A stretch of 12,501 nt of DNA from CAZMCT01 sp964564785 (GTDB lineage Bacteria > Planctomycetota > Phycisphaerae > UBA1845 > Fen-1342): positions 1 through 12,501 of the forward strand of contig CAZMCT010000118.1 in assembly GCA_964564785.1 (NCBI GenBank), written 5' to 3'. This document shows positions 1 through 6,626 of the stretch, piece after piece. Each line of letters opens with the position of its first letter. The stretch's first letter is position 1. A program made the translations under genes and the position numbers. Below the pieces are notes generated by a model that did no database searches, was not told the origin of the DNA, and was given only the letters and a program-made list of their open reading frames with translations.

Positions 1-11
1 GTGCGGTCGCC

Positions 12-2045
12 ATGACGGCCGGGGCCCGCGACGCGGCCGAGCGGGCGGCGTGGCTGCGGGACGAACTGTGGCGGCACATCGCCCTGTATGACCGGGGCGC
101 ACCCGAGATCAGCGACGCGCAATACGACGCGCTGTTCCGCGAACTGGTCGAACTGGAAAGCGCACATCCCGAGCTGGTCCGGCCGGATTCGCCGACGCAG
201 CGCGTCGGTGAGGAGCGGGTGCGGGGCTTCGCCCCCGTCAGGCACGCCCGGCCCATGCTCTCGATCGACAACACGTATTCGGCCGCGGAGCTGCGGGAAT
301 TCGACGCGCGGGTGAAGAAGCTGCTGGCCGGCGAGCCGTACACGTACGTCGTGGACCCGAAAATCGATGGCGTGGCCGTCGCGCTGCGGTACGAGCAGGG
401 GCGGTTCGTGCAGGGGGCGACCCGGGGCGACGGTGTGACGGGCGACGACATCACCGCCAACCTGCGCATCCTGGTGGGTAACCTGGTCGGCACGCTCCGC
501 GGAACGGACTGGCCGCGGGTGCTGGAGGTGCGGGGTGAGGTGTATTGGCCGCGGCCGGGCTTCGAGGAGTTCAATCGCCGGCTGGCCGCGCGCGGGGCGA
601 CGCCGCTCGCCAACCCGCGGAACGCGACGGCGGGGACGTTGAAGCTCAAGGCGGAGACGCTGCGGGAGGAAGTGGAGCGGCACGGGCAGCTCAGGTTCGA
701 GGCGCACGGCTTCGGCGTGCTGGAGCCGAGTCCGCGCGTGAGCACGCATTCCGAGTTGACGGCCCGGTTGGCCGAGTGGGGCGTGCCGACAAGCCCCTAC
801 GCCCGGAAGTGCCCGGATATCGAGGCGGTGATTGCGCTGGTGAACGAATGGGAGCCGCGGCGGCACACGCTGGACTACGACACCGACGGGCTGGTGGTGA
901 AGATCGACGAGCTGGCGCTGCGCGAGACGCTGGGGCAGACCGCCCGCAGCCCGCGCTGGTGCATGGCGTACAAATATCCGGCCGAGCAGGCGACGAGCCG
1001 CATCCTCTCGGTCGACTTCCAGGTCGGCAAACTGGGCACGATCACGCCGGTCGCGAACCTCGAGCCGGTTCAGCTCGCCGGCACCACGGTCAAACGCGCC
1101 AGCCTGCACAACTTCGACCAGGTGCGACGGCTCGACCTGCACCTGGGCGACACGGTGACCGTCGAGAAGGCGGGCGAGATCATCCCGCAGGTCGTCGCGG
1201 TGGACCCGACGAAGCGCCCGCCGGGGGCGCAGCCGATCGCGCCGCCCGCGGCGTGTCCGGCGTGCCGCGGCGATGTTGTGCAGGATGCGGGCGGGGTCTA
1301 CCTGCGCTGTATCAATCCCGCCTGCCCGGCACAGCTCGTCGAGCGGCTGCGCTTCTTCTGCGGCCGCGACCAGATGGACATCGAGGGCGCGGGGATCAAG
1401 CTCATCGAGCAACTCGCCGCGTCGGGGCTGGTGAAGACCTTCGCCGACCTGTACCGGCTGAAGGAGCGTCGCGCGGAACTCATCACGCTCGAGCGGTTGG
1501 GCGAGAAAAGCGTCGACAATCTGTTGGCCGGGATCGAGGCCAGCAAGCAGCGCCCGCTTGGACGGGTGCTCGCGGCGCTGGGCATCCGACACGTGGGCGT
1601 CAGCACGGCCGAGCTGCTGGCGGAGCACTTCGGGACGGCGGCGGCCGTGGCGGCGGCGAGCCCGGAAGCGCTGCGGGAGGTCGAGGGGATCGGGCCGGAG
1701 GTCGCTCGGTCAGTCCACGAGTGGATGCACAGCGCGGGCGGGCGCGAGACGTTGCGGCAACTCGCTGAGGTCGGCGTGAACCTGCGACAGCCACGGAGCA
1801 AGCGGCCCGCGGGGGGCGCTCTGGCCGGCAAGACGATCGTCGTGACGGGCACGCTTTCGCGCTGGTCGCGGAGCGAGATCGAGGCGCTGATCAAGCAGCG
1901 CGGGGGCAAGGCGGCCGGGAGCGTGAGCCGGAAGACGGACTACGTCGTCGCGGGCGAGGCGCCCGGCAGCAAGCTCGAGAAAGCCCGCGGGCTGGGCGTG
2001 CGGGTGTTGACGGAGGAGGAGTTCGCGCAGCTCCTGACGGAGTGA
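12..2045 (+). CDS. ligA: NAD-dependent DNA ligase LigA
   Basis: This 677-residue protein seals nicks in DNA using NAD+ in replication and repair. The full bacterial LigA layout is visible: N-terminal NMN-binding Ia region (1-70), adenylation domain with the AMP-accepting lysine K117 in KIDG (117-120), VRGE motif (173-176), NPRNATAG (201-208), DTDGLVVKID (290-299) and the YKYP lysine K321. An OB domain follows (about 335-405), then a Cys4 zinc finger (C415, C418, C433, C438), helix-hairpin-helix repeats (about 455-590) and a C-terminal BRCT domain (603-677). Length is normal for the family. The residue two before the catalytic lysine is Asp (D115), where E. coli has Glu. The ATG start overlaps a TGA in another frame (positions 12-15), so an upstream gene could end here by a 4-bp overlap, but only five codons of it would be in view. 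Identification is essentially certain; the start is good but lacks visible upstream context. Confidence 0.98.
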   Translation: MTAGARDAAERAAWLRDELWRHIALYDRGAPEISDAQYDALFRELVELESAHPELVRPDSPTQRVGEERVRGFAPVRHARPMLSIDNTYSAAELREFDARVKKLLAGEPYTYVVDPKIDGVAVALRYEQGRFVQGATRGDGVTGDDITANLRILVGNLVGTLRGTDWPRVLEVRGEVYWPRPGFEEFNRRLAARGATPLANPRNATAGTLKLKAETLREEVERHGQLRFEAHGFGVLEPSPRVSTHSELTARLAEWGVPTSPYARKCPDIEAVIALVNEWEPRRHTLDYDTDGLVVKIDELALRETLGQTARSPRWCMAYKYPAEQATSRILSVDFQVGKLGTITPVANLEPVQLAGTTVKRASLHNFDQVRRLDLHLGDTVTVEKAGEIIPQVVAVDPTKRPPGAQPIAPPAACPACRGDVVQDAGGVYLRCINPACPAQLVERLRFFCGRDQMDIEGAGIKLIEQLAASGLVKTFADLYRLKERRAELITLERLGEKSVDNLLAGIEASKQRPLGRVLAALGIRHVGVSTAELLAEHFGTAAAVAAASPEALREVEGIGPEVARSVHEWMHSAGGRETLRQLAEVGVNLRQPRSKRPAGGALAGKTIVVTGTLSRWSRSEIEALIKQRGGKAAGSVSRKTDYVVAGEAPGSKLEKARGLGVRVLTEEEFAQLLTE

Positions 2046-2058
2046 CGGGGTCGCCCCG
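2046..2058 (+). terminator. Hairpin directly after ligA stop
   Basis: A 5-bp G+C stem (CGGGG, loop TCG, CCCCG) begins on the base after the ligA TGA. No T-run follows, so it is at best a weak terminator or a 3'-end stabilising hairpin. Spacer 2046-2211 between the converging ligA and PilZ genes otherwise holds the inverted repeat listed separately. Confidence 0.35.
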
Positions 2059-2087
2059 AACATGCGTCGGGAGGCTCTGACGCGAAT

Positions 2088-2185
2088 GGCAAGCGGGCTC
2101 GTCACAGACAAATCCGGATGAATGAGCCGGCACGGCCTCCGGCACCTGAGCAGGCGAAGGCCCACGCTCGTAAGTCCCGCTTGCC
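2088..2185. repeat. 10-bp inverted repeat between converging genes
   Basis: GGCAAGCGGG at 2088-2097 is the exact reverse complement of CCCGCTTGCC at 2176-2185, with 78 nt between. Inside lies a second small stem (GCCGG 2126-2130 with CCGGC 2139-2143). The element fills most of the spacer between the ligA and PilZ-gene 3' ends. It could be a bidirectional transcription-end structure or a dispersed palindromic repeat. No flanking target duplication was seen. Confidence 0.45.
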
Positions 2186-2211
2186 GGTTGGCGGTTCGGC
2201 GGTTACGTGCG

Positions 2212-2673
2212 CTAAATCCCGGCCCCTAGGCACGTTACGAATATCGCTCCGTACGGTTCGGGGACGACCGGCGGTGGCGTGCGCACGAACTCCGGCGGGG
2301 GACGGGTCACGGGGACGGTGGAGACGCGGTCGACCGCGAGCGGGTCGGGAGTGTCGCTCTCGAAACGGACGGCGACCTTGCGCGTGGGGCCGTCCCCCGG
2401 GTCGTGGCGGAGCACGCGGGCGGCCCGCGGCAGCGTGCCGGCATCCTCGCGGACCATGGGGTCGGTGGTGGGCATTTCGATCAGCTCGATCCTCTGGCCG
2501 ACGGGCGGAACCTGATCGGCGGGTGTCAGGAACGCGGCGCCGCCGGCCGAAACGTTCAGCATCCACGCGCTGATGCGCTGCGGCCGGCCCTCGTGCCGGA
2601 ACCAGAAGGCGAAGGCCCGCGGGAAGCGGGGGTCTTTGCGGCGTTCTGTGACTTGCCCGAGCAGTTGCGGCAT
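2212..2673 (-). CDS. PilZ-domain protein (probable c-di-GMP binding)
   Basis: A small cytoplasmic protein (153 residues from the chosen start) made of one PilZ domain. The two c-di-GMP-binding signatures are present: RxxxR as R12-K-D-P-R16, and [D/N]xSxxG as N40-V-S42-A-G-G45. A beta-barrel-like stretch follows to about residue 105, then a Pro-rich tail (110-140). It probably acts as a c-di-GMP receptor; its target cannot be told from the sequence. An in-frame ATG at 2718 would add 15 residues. I prefer the ATG at 2673 because the extra codons (TCT, CTT, ACT, GGA, CGA and others) are much poorer in third-position G/C than the rest of the gene, and because PilZ domains usually start close to the RxxxR motif. 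Neither start has a good Shine-Dalgarno sequence. The gene converges on ligA and diverges from trmB. Confidence 0.85.
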   Translation of the reverse strand: MPQLLGQVTERRKDPRFPRAFAFWFRHEGRPQRISAWMLNVSAGGAAFLTPADQVPPVGQRIELIEMPTTDPMVREDAGTLPRAARVLRHDPGDGPTRKVAVRFESDTPDPLAVDRVSTVPVTRPPPEFVRTPPPVVPEPYGAIFVTCLGAGI

Positions 2674-2719
2674 GTTTCGGCATCCAGTAAGAGAGCGGGG
2701 TGCCGGCGTAACCGACATC

Positions 2720-2740
2720 CCGATCTACTGTGTTGATCGG
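2720..2740. promoter_or_regulatory. Dyad in the PilZ-gene/trmB divergent spacer
   Basis: CCGATC (2720-2725) and GATCGG (2735-2740) form a perfect 6+6 dyad with a 9-nt centre. It sits between the divergent PilZ gene and trmB, just upstream of the longer possible PilZ start. Its geometry fits an operator for a dimeric regulator, but this is inference from symmetry alone. Confidence 0.3.
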
Positions 2741-2905
2741 CGGTTGCGCGGCCGGGCCTGGAAGAGCGGTGTGCAGGTCCGATAGAGACCGGGCTGCGAG
2801 CTTCCCGCGTGCTCCGAGCCGCTCGAGCCGGGTTCGTCGGCGAGGGCGACTCGGCACGATCGGAGGTGTCGGGAACCCGCGAGCCGGTTCGACGGGAGCC
2901 GAGCG

Positions 2906-3508
2906 TTGCCGGAACGGGCGGTCGCGGTCGACCTCAAGGAACTGGATCATTTCTCATGGGTGGGGCTGTTCGGCAATGAGCGGCCGGTGGAACTGGAGGT
3001 GGGGACGGGCAAGGGGGCGTTCCTGTTGCGTCGGGCGCGGGGGCGGCCGGACCGGAACTTCTTGGGGATCGAGTGGGCGAACGAGTTCTACCGTTACGCG
3101 GTGGACCGGATGGAGCGGTGGCGTGTTCCGAATGTGCGTCTGCTGCGGACGGATGCGCGGCATTTCATCCGGGTGGTATGTCCGCGTTCGTCGCTGACGG
3201 CGCTGCACGTTTACCATCCGGACCCATGGCCGAAGCGGCGGCACTGGAAGCGGCGGTTGTTCCAGCCGGTGCTGGTGGACGCGGCGGTGGAGTGTCTGGT
3301 TCCGGGGGGGCACTGGGCGGTGCAGACGGATCACGCGGAGTATTTCGAGCAGATCCGCGGGCTGCTGCTGGGACATCCGGAGCTGTACGAGGTGCCTTTT
3401 GACGATCCGGATTTCGGGGTGGAGGCGTCGCGCGTGGCGACGAATTACGAGATCAAGTATCTGCGGGAGGGCCGGCGGCTCTACCAGGTCGCGGTGAAGC
3501 GCCGCTGA
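2906..3508 (+). CDS. trmB: tRNA (guanine-N7-)-methyltransferase TrmB
   Basis: A 200-residue SAM-dependent methyltransferase that makes m7G at position 46 of the tRNA variable loop. Family motifs are all present: SAM-binding ELEVGTGKG (29-37), LGIE (53-56), the acidic residue of TDARHF (D83), the signature YHPDPWPKRRHWKRRL (103-118), TDHAEYF (141-147) and the C-terminal TNYEIKY (179-185). The start is TTG at 2906, preceded by GGGAG at 2894-2898. The frame is open back to a TAG at 2783 but contains no ATG or GTG there, so TTG is the only reasonable start. A small hairpin (GAACC 2873-2877 / GGTTC 2886-2890) lies in the leader. The gene is followed after 83 nt by yebC, which has its own promoter candidate. 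Confidence 0.95.
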   Translation: MPERAVAVDLKELDHFSWVGLFGNERPVELEVGTGKGAFLLRRARGRPDRNFLGIEWANEFYRYAVDRMERWRVPNVRLLRTDARHFIRVVCPRSSLTALHVYHPDPWPKRRHWKRRLFQPVLVDAAVECLVPGGHWAVQTDHAEYFEQIRGLLLGHPELYEVPFDDPDFGVEASRVATNYEIKYLREGRRLYQVAVKRR

Positions 3509-3510
3509 CT

Positions 3511-3538
3511 TTGCGAAGCCGGGCTGCGGACGTAGAAT
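3511..3538 (+). promoter_or_regulatory. Sigma70-type promoter for yebC
   Basis: TTGCGA (3511-3516), a 16-nt spacer, then TAGAAT (3533-3538), a one-mismatch -10 box. Transcription would begin near 3545, giving a leader of about 45 nt before the yebC ATG at 3592. This is the only A/T-rich hexamer pair in the trmB-yebC gap. Confidence 0.5.
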
Positions 3539-3591
3539 GCGCGGTTGCGACGGGTAACGGGGCGCCGCGACTGGCGGTAAGGGACGCACAG

Positions 3592-4344
3592 ATGGCCGGA
3601 CATTCACACTGGGCACGGATCAAGCGGGCGAAGGGGGTCGCGGATGCGCGGCGCGGGCGGGTCTGGAGCCGGCTGTCGCGGGCGATCATCGTGGCGGCCC
3701 GGGCGGGCGGGGGCGACCCGGACGCGAACCTGAGCCTGCGATACGCGATCGACGCGGCCCGCGACGCGAACATGCCCAAAGACACGATCGAGCGGGCGAT
3801 CAAGAAGGGTACGGGCGAACTGAGCGGCGGGGCGTTCGAGGAGCTGCGGTTCGAAGGTTACGGCCCGGGCGGGGCAGCCGTGCTGGTGTTGGCCCTGACG
3901 GACAACCGCAACCGCACGGCACCGGAAATCAAGAAGGTCTTTGAGGCTCACGGCGGGAACCTGGGGGCGACCAACAGCGTGGCGTGGATGTTCAAGAGCA
4001 AGGGCGTGTTCGTCATCGCGGCGGCAGCCACGGACGAGGATACGCTCACGAGCGTCGCGCTCGAAACGGGGGCCGACGACGTGAAGTCGCTGGGCGACGC
4101 GTTCGAGCTCGAGTGCGACCCGGCGGTGTTCGGCGAGGTGCGCAAGGCGCTGGAGCAGGCGGGGATCAAGCCGGAAAGCGCCGAGGTCTCGATGGTGGCG
4201 TCGAGCAGCGTGACGCTCACCGGCGAGCCGGCCGAGCGGATGATGAAGCTGATCGACGCGCTCGAGGAGCATGACGACGTTCAGGCGGTGCACACGAATT
4301 TCGAGCTGTCGGACGCGGACGCCGCGCGGTTGTCCGGAAGCTGA
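3592..4344 (+). CDS. yebC: YebC/PmpR family protein
   Basis: A 250-residue member of the YebC family. It opens with the hallmark MAGHSHWARIKRAKG (family form MAGHSKWANIKHRKG). The rest of the family follows: SRAIIVAARAGGGDP (29-43), DAARDANMPKDTIERAIKKG (54-73), FEGYGPGGAAVLVLALTDNRNRTAPEIK (87-114) and GGNLGATNSVAWMF (121-134). The family was long annotated as a DNA-binding transcription regulator; newer work ties members to relief of ribosome stalling on proline-rich sequences, which suits the translation-related genes around it. The frame is open upstream to a TTG at 3511, but the ATG at 3592 gives the conserved N-terminus and has GGGA about 7 nt upstream. In many bacteria ruvC follows yebC; here it does not. 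Confidence 0.96.
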   Translation: MAGHSHWARIKRAKGVADARRGRVWSRLSRAIIVAARAGGGDPDANLSLRYAIDAARDANMPKDTIERAIKKGTGELSGGAFEELRFEGYGPGGAAVLVLALTDNRNRTAPEIKKVFEAHGGNLGATNSVAWMFKSKGVFVIAAAATDEDTLTSVALETGADDVKSLGDAFELECDPAVFGEVRKALEQAGIKPESAEVSMVASSSVTLTGEPAERMMKLIDALEEHDDVQAVHTNFELSDADAARLSGS

Positions 4345-4353
4345 CGCTTTTTT
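4310..4353 (+). terminator. Putative terminator at the yebC 3' end
   Basis: A stem CGGAC (4310-4314) / GTCCG (4332-4336) encloses a second stem GCGG (4315-4318) / CCGC (4322-4325). A short AAGC/GCTT hairpin (4338-4349) then runs into six T residues (4348-4353). The structure overlaps the last codons and the stop of yebC. The final stem is short, so strength is uncertain. Confidence 0.4.
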
Positions 4354-4418
4354 CGCGCACCCGTGAGCCGCAGAGACGCAAAGAGGGCGGCGGGTCGCGC
4401 AGACAGATGGAGGCATGG

Positions 4419-4946
4419 ATGCGCGCGCTGTGGTTCAGCGTGATGCTCGGGATTCCGGCGTTGACCGGGGGCTGTTCGACCCTGGCCAAGCAGGCGTATT
4501 ACGAGGTGCGCGGGGCCGACGCGGAGCTGCTGTTTGTGAGCACCCCGGACGCGACCGGCTTGCGGACGGCGCGGGCGCTCGAGAGCGCCCCGGCCCGCAC
4601 GGAACTGGGCCCGCGGCTGGTGCCGCCAAACGTGCTGCGGGCGGCGGACACGGCCGTCGATGGCGCCCTGGCGCGGCTCCGCGCGCACTATCCGGGCGGC
4701 GAGCCGGCAGCGCACATCGAGAGCGACGTGCTGTACTTCCAGCGCAAGGGGCTGCTCAGCGGCGGGCTGCTGCTGACGCGCGTCCGGATGACGGTGGGCG
4801 GCACGACGGCGTTCGACGCGGTCGTGAAGTCGGAGAGCAAGTCGTTCCGCGAGGGCGGCGAAGACGACCTCGCGCGGGCCCACGCCCGGGCGCTCGAGCA
4901 ATACCTGCTCGAGCTCAAGACTCCGCCCGCACAACGCGACAGATGA
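4419..4946 (+). CDS. Putative lipoprotein of unknown function
   Basis: A 175-residue protein I do not recognise. It begins with a short charged/hydrophobic segment (MRALWFSVMLGIPALTGG) ending at Cys19 in TGGC, which resembles a lipoprotein signal, although Thr at -3 is a weak lipobox residue. After Cys19 comes S-T-L-A-K-Q-A-Y-Y-E-V-R-G-A, then an alpha/beta region with no Cys, no further membrane segment, and an acidic/amphipathic C-terminal helix (EDDLARAHARALEQYLLEL). It is probably anchored in a membrane and faces the periplasm. The start is the ATG at 4419, because GGAGG lies at 4409-4413 with a 5-nt gap; the in-frame ATG at 4407 has no such site. It sits 74 nt after yebC and converges on the thioredoxin gene with 15 bp between stops. 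Coding is supported by consistent third-position G/C. Confidence 0.75.
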   Translation: MRALWFSVMLGIPALTGGCSTLAKQAYYEVRGADAELLFVSTPDATGLRTARALESAPARTELGPRLVPPNVLRAADTAVDGALARLRAHYPGGEPAAHIESDVLYFQRKGLLSGGLLLTRVRMTVGGTTAFDAVVKSESKSFREGGEDDLARAHARALEQYLLELKTPPAQRDR

Positions 4947-4961
4947 GTGCGCAGAATCGCA

Positions 4962-6008
4962 TCAGCCCGGGGCTGTGGCCGGGCGCGACGTGGCCGCCTC
5001 GATCTCGGCCGCCAGCTCGGTCAGCCTCTTCTTGATGTTGCTCACGTCGTCGGCCGACAGCCTGCGGGCCGTCCGGTTCAGCATCCGGATGAAGTAGTCG
5101 ATCTCCGTCGTCGTGACGGGGTGGCCGATGTTGCCCTGCGGCCCATCCGAAGTGACCAGCGCCTGGCCGTCGGCGTCGAGCACGACCATCCATGGGATCC
5201 CGCCCTTCGTGTCCCGCCGCAGCCGGGCGATGACCGCGGCCGCGTTCGTCATGCGGTCCTGGTCGATCTTCACGTCGAGGTAGTCGCGGGCGAGGAGCGG
5301 GGCCACATCCGGTCGCGTCAGGAAGGCGTCGAGCTGCCGGCACCAGGGGCACCACGGCGCGCCGACGTGGAGCAGGATGCGCCGGTCGTCCTGCTTCGCT
5401 TGCGCGAGGGCCTCGGAAAGGACCTTCTCCGCGTCGCGCGGCTCGGCCTTGTGCTTCGTCAGCAGCGCCAGCAGCCGCTCGCGGTCGTACTCCTGGCCCT
5501 TTTCGAGCGTGCCGGTCTCCTGGTTCCAAAGCAGCTTGCCGTCGGCGTCGAGGAAGGTAAGGAACGGGAGGCCCTCCTTCTTGAGATCGACGTTGTAGGC
5601 GGCCGCGATGTCAAGCTGGCGGTCGAAGTGGCCGACGTCGGCGTACACCCGCTGGTACTCGTAGAGCAGTGTGCGGGCGACGTCGCGGTCGGCCTGGAAC
5701 ACGTCGTGCAGCCGCCGGCACCAGCCGCACCAGTTGGCCCCCCAGATGATGAGCACGCGCTGGTTCTCGGCCTTGGCGCGAGCGATGGCGGCGGAGATCT
5801 GCTTGCGGGCGTCGGCCTTCTCGTCGTAAATCGGCGCAGGTGCGGAGGCGGGCTGCGACGCGGTGGGGGCGGCCGCCGTCGCGGGCTGGGTCGCGGCGGC
5901 TGCGGGCTGGGTCGCGGCGGCTGCGGGCTGGGCGACCGCAGGATCAGCCGTGATAAGGAGCAGCAGCATCGGGACGGCAAAGCGGCACGTGCGGGACGAA
6001 GACGTCAT
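4962..6008 (-). CDS. Secreted protein with two thioredoxin-like domains
   Basis: A 348-residue exported protein. A signal peptide (residues 1-26, cleavage likely after AVA) leads into an Ala/Gln/Pro/Thr-rich linker (27-60) built partly from a repeated AAATQPA unit. Domain 1 (about 62-185) has the redox motif W-C94-G-W-C97 with cis-proline at G-L-P148. Domain 2 (about 190-310) has W-C220-P-W-C223 with cis-proline at G-I-P272. Both resemble the Thioredoxin_7/DUF255-type fold. A charged helical tail (315-338) ends the protein. It probably acts as a periplasmic thiol-disulfide oxidoreductase, either reducing or isomerising; the partner is unknown. The start at 6008 has GGAGAG upstream and gives the signal peptide at the very N-terminus; the frame stays open to 6302, but that extension is not protein-like. 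The gene converges on the lipoprotein gene and diverges from glpX. Confidence 0.88.
   Translation of the reverse strand: MTSSSRTCRFAVPMLLLLITADPAVAQPAAAATQPAAAATQPATAAAPTASQPASAPAPIYDEKADARKQISAAIARAKAENQRVLIIWGANWCGWCRRLHDVFQADRDVARTLLYEYQRVYADVGHFDRQLDIAAAYNVDLKKEGLPFLTFLDADGKLLWNQETGTLEKGQEYDRERLLALLTKHKAEPRDAEKVLSEALAQAKQDDRRILLHVGAPWCPWCRQLDAFLTRPDVAPLLARDYLDVKIDQDRMTNAAAVIARLRRDTKGGIPWMVVLDADGQALVTSDGPQGNIGHPVTTTEIDYFIRMLNRTARRLSADDVSNIKKRLTELAAEIEAATSRPATAPG
4965..4984. terminator. Hairpin at the convergent lipoprotein/thioredoxin 3' ends
   Basis: GCCCGG (4965-4970) pairs with CCGGGC (4979-4984) around an 8-nt loop. It lies inside the last codons of the thioredoxin gene and 18 nt after the lipoprotein stop. 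It could end rightward transcripts from the lipoprotein gene; there is no T-run. Confidence 0.3.
5881..5933 (-). repeat. 21-bp tandem repeat in the thioredoxin-protein linker
   Basis: Two identical 21-nt units (5881-5901 and 5902-5922), starting GCGGGCTGGGTCGCGG on the plus strand, are followed by half of a third (5923-5933). They encode the repeated Ala-Ala-Ala-Thr-Gln-Pro-Ala segment in the linker after the signal peptide. The copies keep the reading frame, and exact identity points to recent slippage or duplication. Confidence 0.9.
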
Positions 6009-6037
6009 CTGAGGCTCTCCAACCGTGACAGGTGCGT

Positions 6038-6067
6038 ATCGTAGGGGCGGGTCTGCCCGTACGGCAA
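6038..6067 (-). promoter_or_regulatory. Promoter of the thioredoxin gene
   Basis: Read on the minus strand: TTGCCG at 6067-6062, an 18-nt spacer, and TACGAT at 6043-6038. Each hexamer matches consensus at 4 of 6 positions. The start point would be near 6030, leaving a leader of about 22 nt with the GGAGAG ribosome site. The spacer is occupied by the dyad at 6040-6063. Confidence 0.4.
6040..6063. promoter_or_regulatory. Operator-like dyad within the thioredoxin-gene promoter
   Basis: CGTA + GGGC (6040-6043, 6045-6048) mirror GCCC + TACG (6055-6058, 6060-6063), symmetric around a 6-nt centre with one mismatched pair (6044/6059). The dyad runs from the predicted -10 into the -35 box, the usual place for a repressor site. 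As RNA or DNA it is also an 8-bp interrupted hairpin, so a dispersed palindrome is the alternative. Confidence 0.35.
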
Positions 6068-6189
6068 CGACCGCGCGCGTTTCACACCGCCCGCTGCGGG
6101 CACGCTCAGCCGCCCGTTGAGAAAGGGGGCCGGCTCCGCACCACCGCACCATGATGCGTCTACAGCATCGCGGGACAGAAGACGGGCCC

Positions 6190-6320
6190 ATGTCGAGGCA
6201 CAGGCTAGCGGCCTGTGTTCCTGCTCCCCGTTCGCTTCCGCGGTACCGGCACTCCCGCGGTGCCTGTTCCCATTTTCGTTGTCCCTTTTTGAGCGGTCCC
6301 ATTTTTCCACCGTCGTTTTT
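6190..6320. repeat. REP-like hairpin block
   Basis: It contains a perfect 7-bp hairpin CACAGGC (6199-6205) / GCCTGTG (6211-6217) with loop TAGCG, and a second hairpin GGCAC (6248-6252) / GTGCC (6260-6264). A/T-rich runs interspersed with GTCCC/TTCCC follow (6265-6320). On the minus strand the text reads as GGGAC/GGGAACAGGCACC-type words. From memory, such words are common in dispersed palindromic repeats and in flanks of REP-associated transposases; I cannot verify this here. The base composition differs from the neighbouring genes. Confidence 0.4.
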
Positions 6321-6626
6321 TTAACGAACCGTTTCAGCCGGCCGCCCGCGTGTGAAATCCCGCGCCCGAGGCGCCGCGACTGTGCGGACCGAGTGGAAAT
6401 CGCCGGCCGCGCGGTGTACGCTGCCACGACCATGTCGGCCAAGCGAACCAGGTCAACTCACCACCACGAGTCCGCAAAGAACATGAACACGGCGGCCGAT
6501 GGCGATGCGCGGCCGGAGCACCGCCGGCGCGGCCGTCGCACACGGGTCACCGCCGGGGCAGCGGCGCCGCAGATGCAGCCTGGTGCGGAGCTCGGGCGGC
6601 CGATTGAGATGCGAAAGGAAGTTCAC

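Larger units (their letters stand above)
6009..6626. other. 618-bp divergent spacer, no convincing gene
   Basis: This lies between the thioredoxin gene and glpX. Near its left end are the thioredoxin-gene promoter and dyad. In the middle (6190-6320) are hairpins and A/T-rich runs of dispersed-repeat type. From about 6330 to 6626 the glpX frame stays open (no stop back to beyond 6117), but the encoded residues are Arg/His-rich and unlike glpX family N-termini. I read that part as leader sequence rather than protein. Antisense frames in the spacer also lack protein-like composition. Confidence 0.6.

Noticed and set aside
1..15. A five-codon tail (GTG CGG TCG CCA TGA) that could be the end of an upstream gene overlapping the ligA start.
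   Set aside because: Too short to show coding; noted only as a possible ATGA overlap.
2102..2950. Long minus-strand open frame overlapping the PilZ gene and the trmB start.
   Set aside because: It lies in another frame of the PilZ gene, is very Arg/Pro-rich and has no recognisable motif; typical of shadow frames in G+C-rich DNA.
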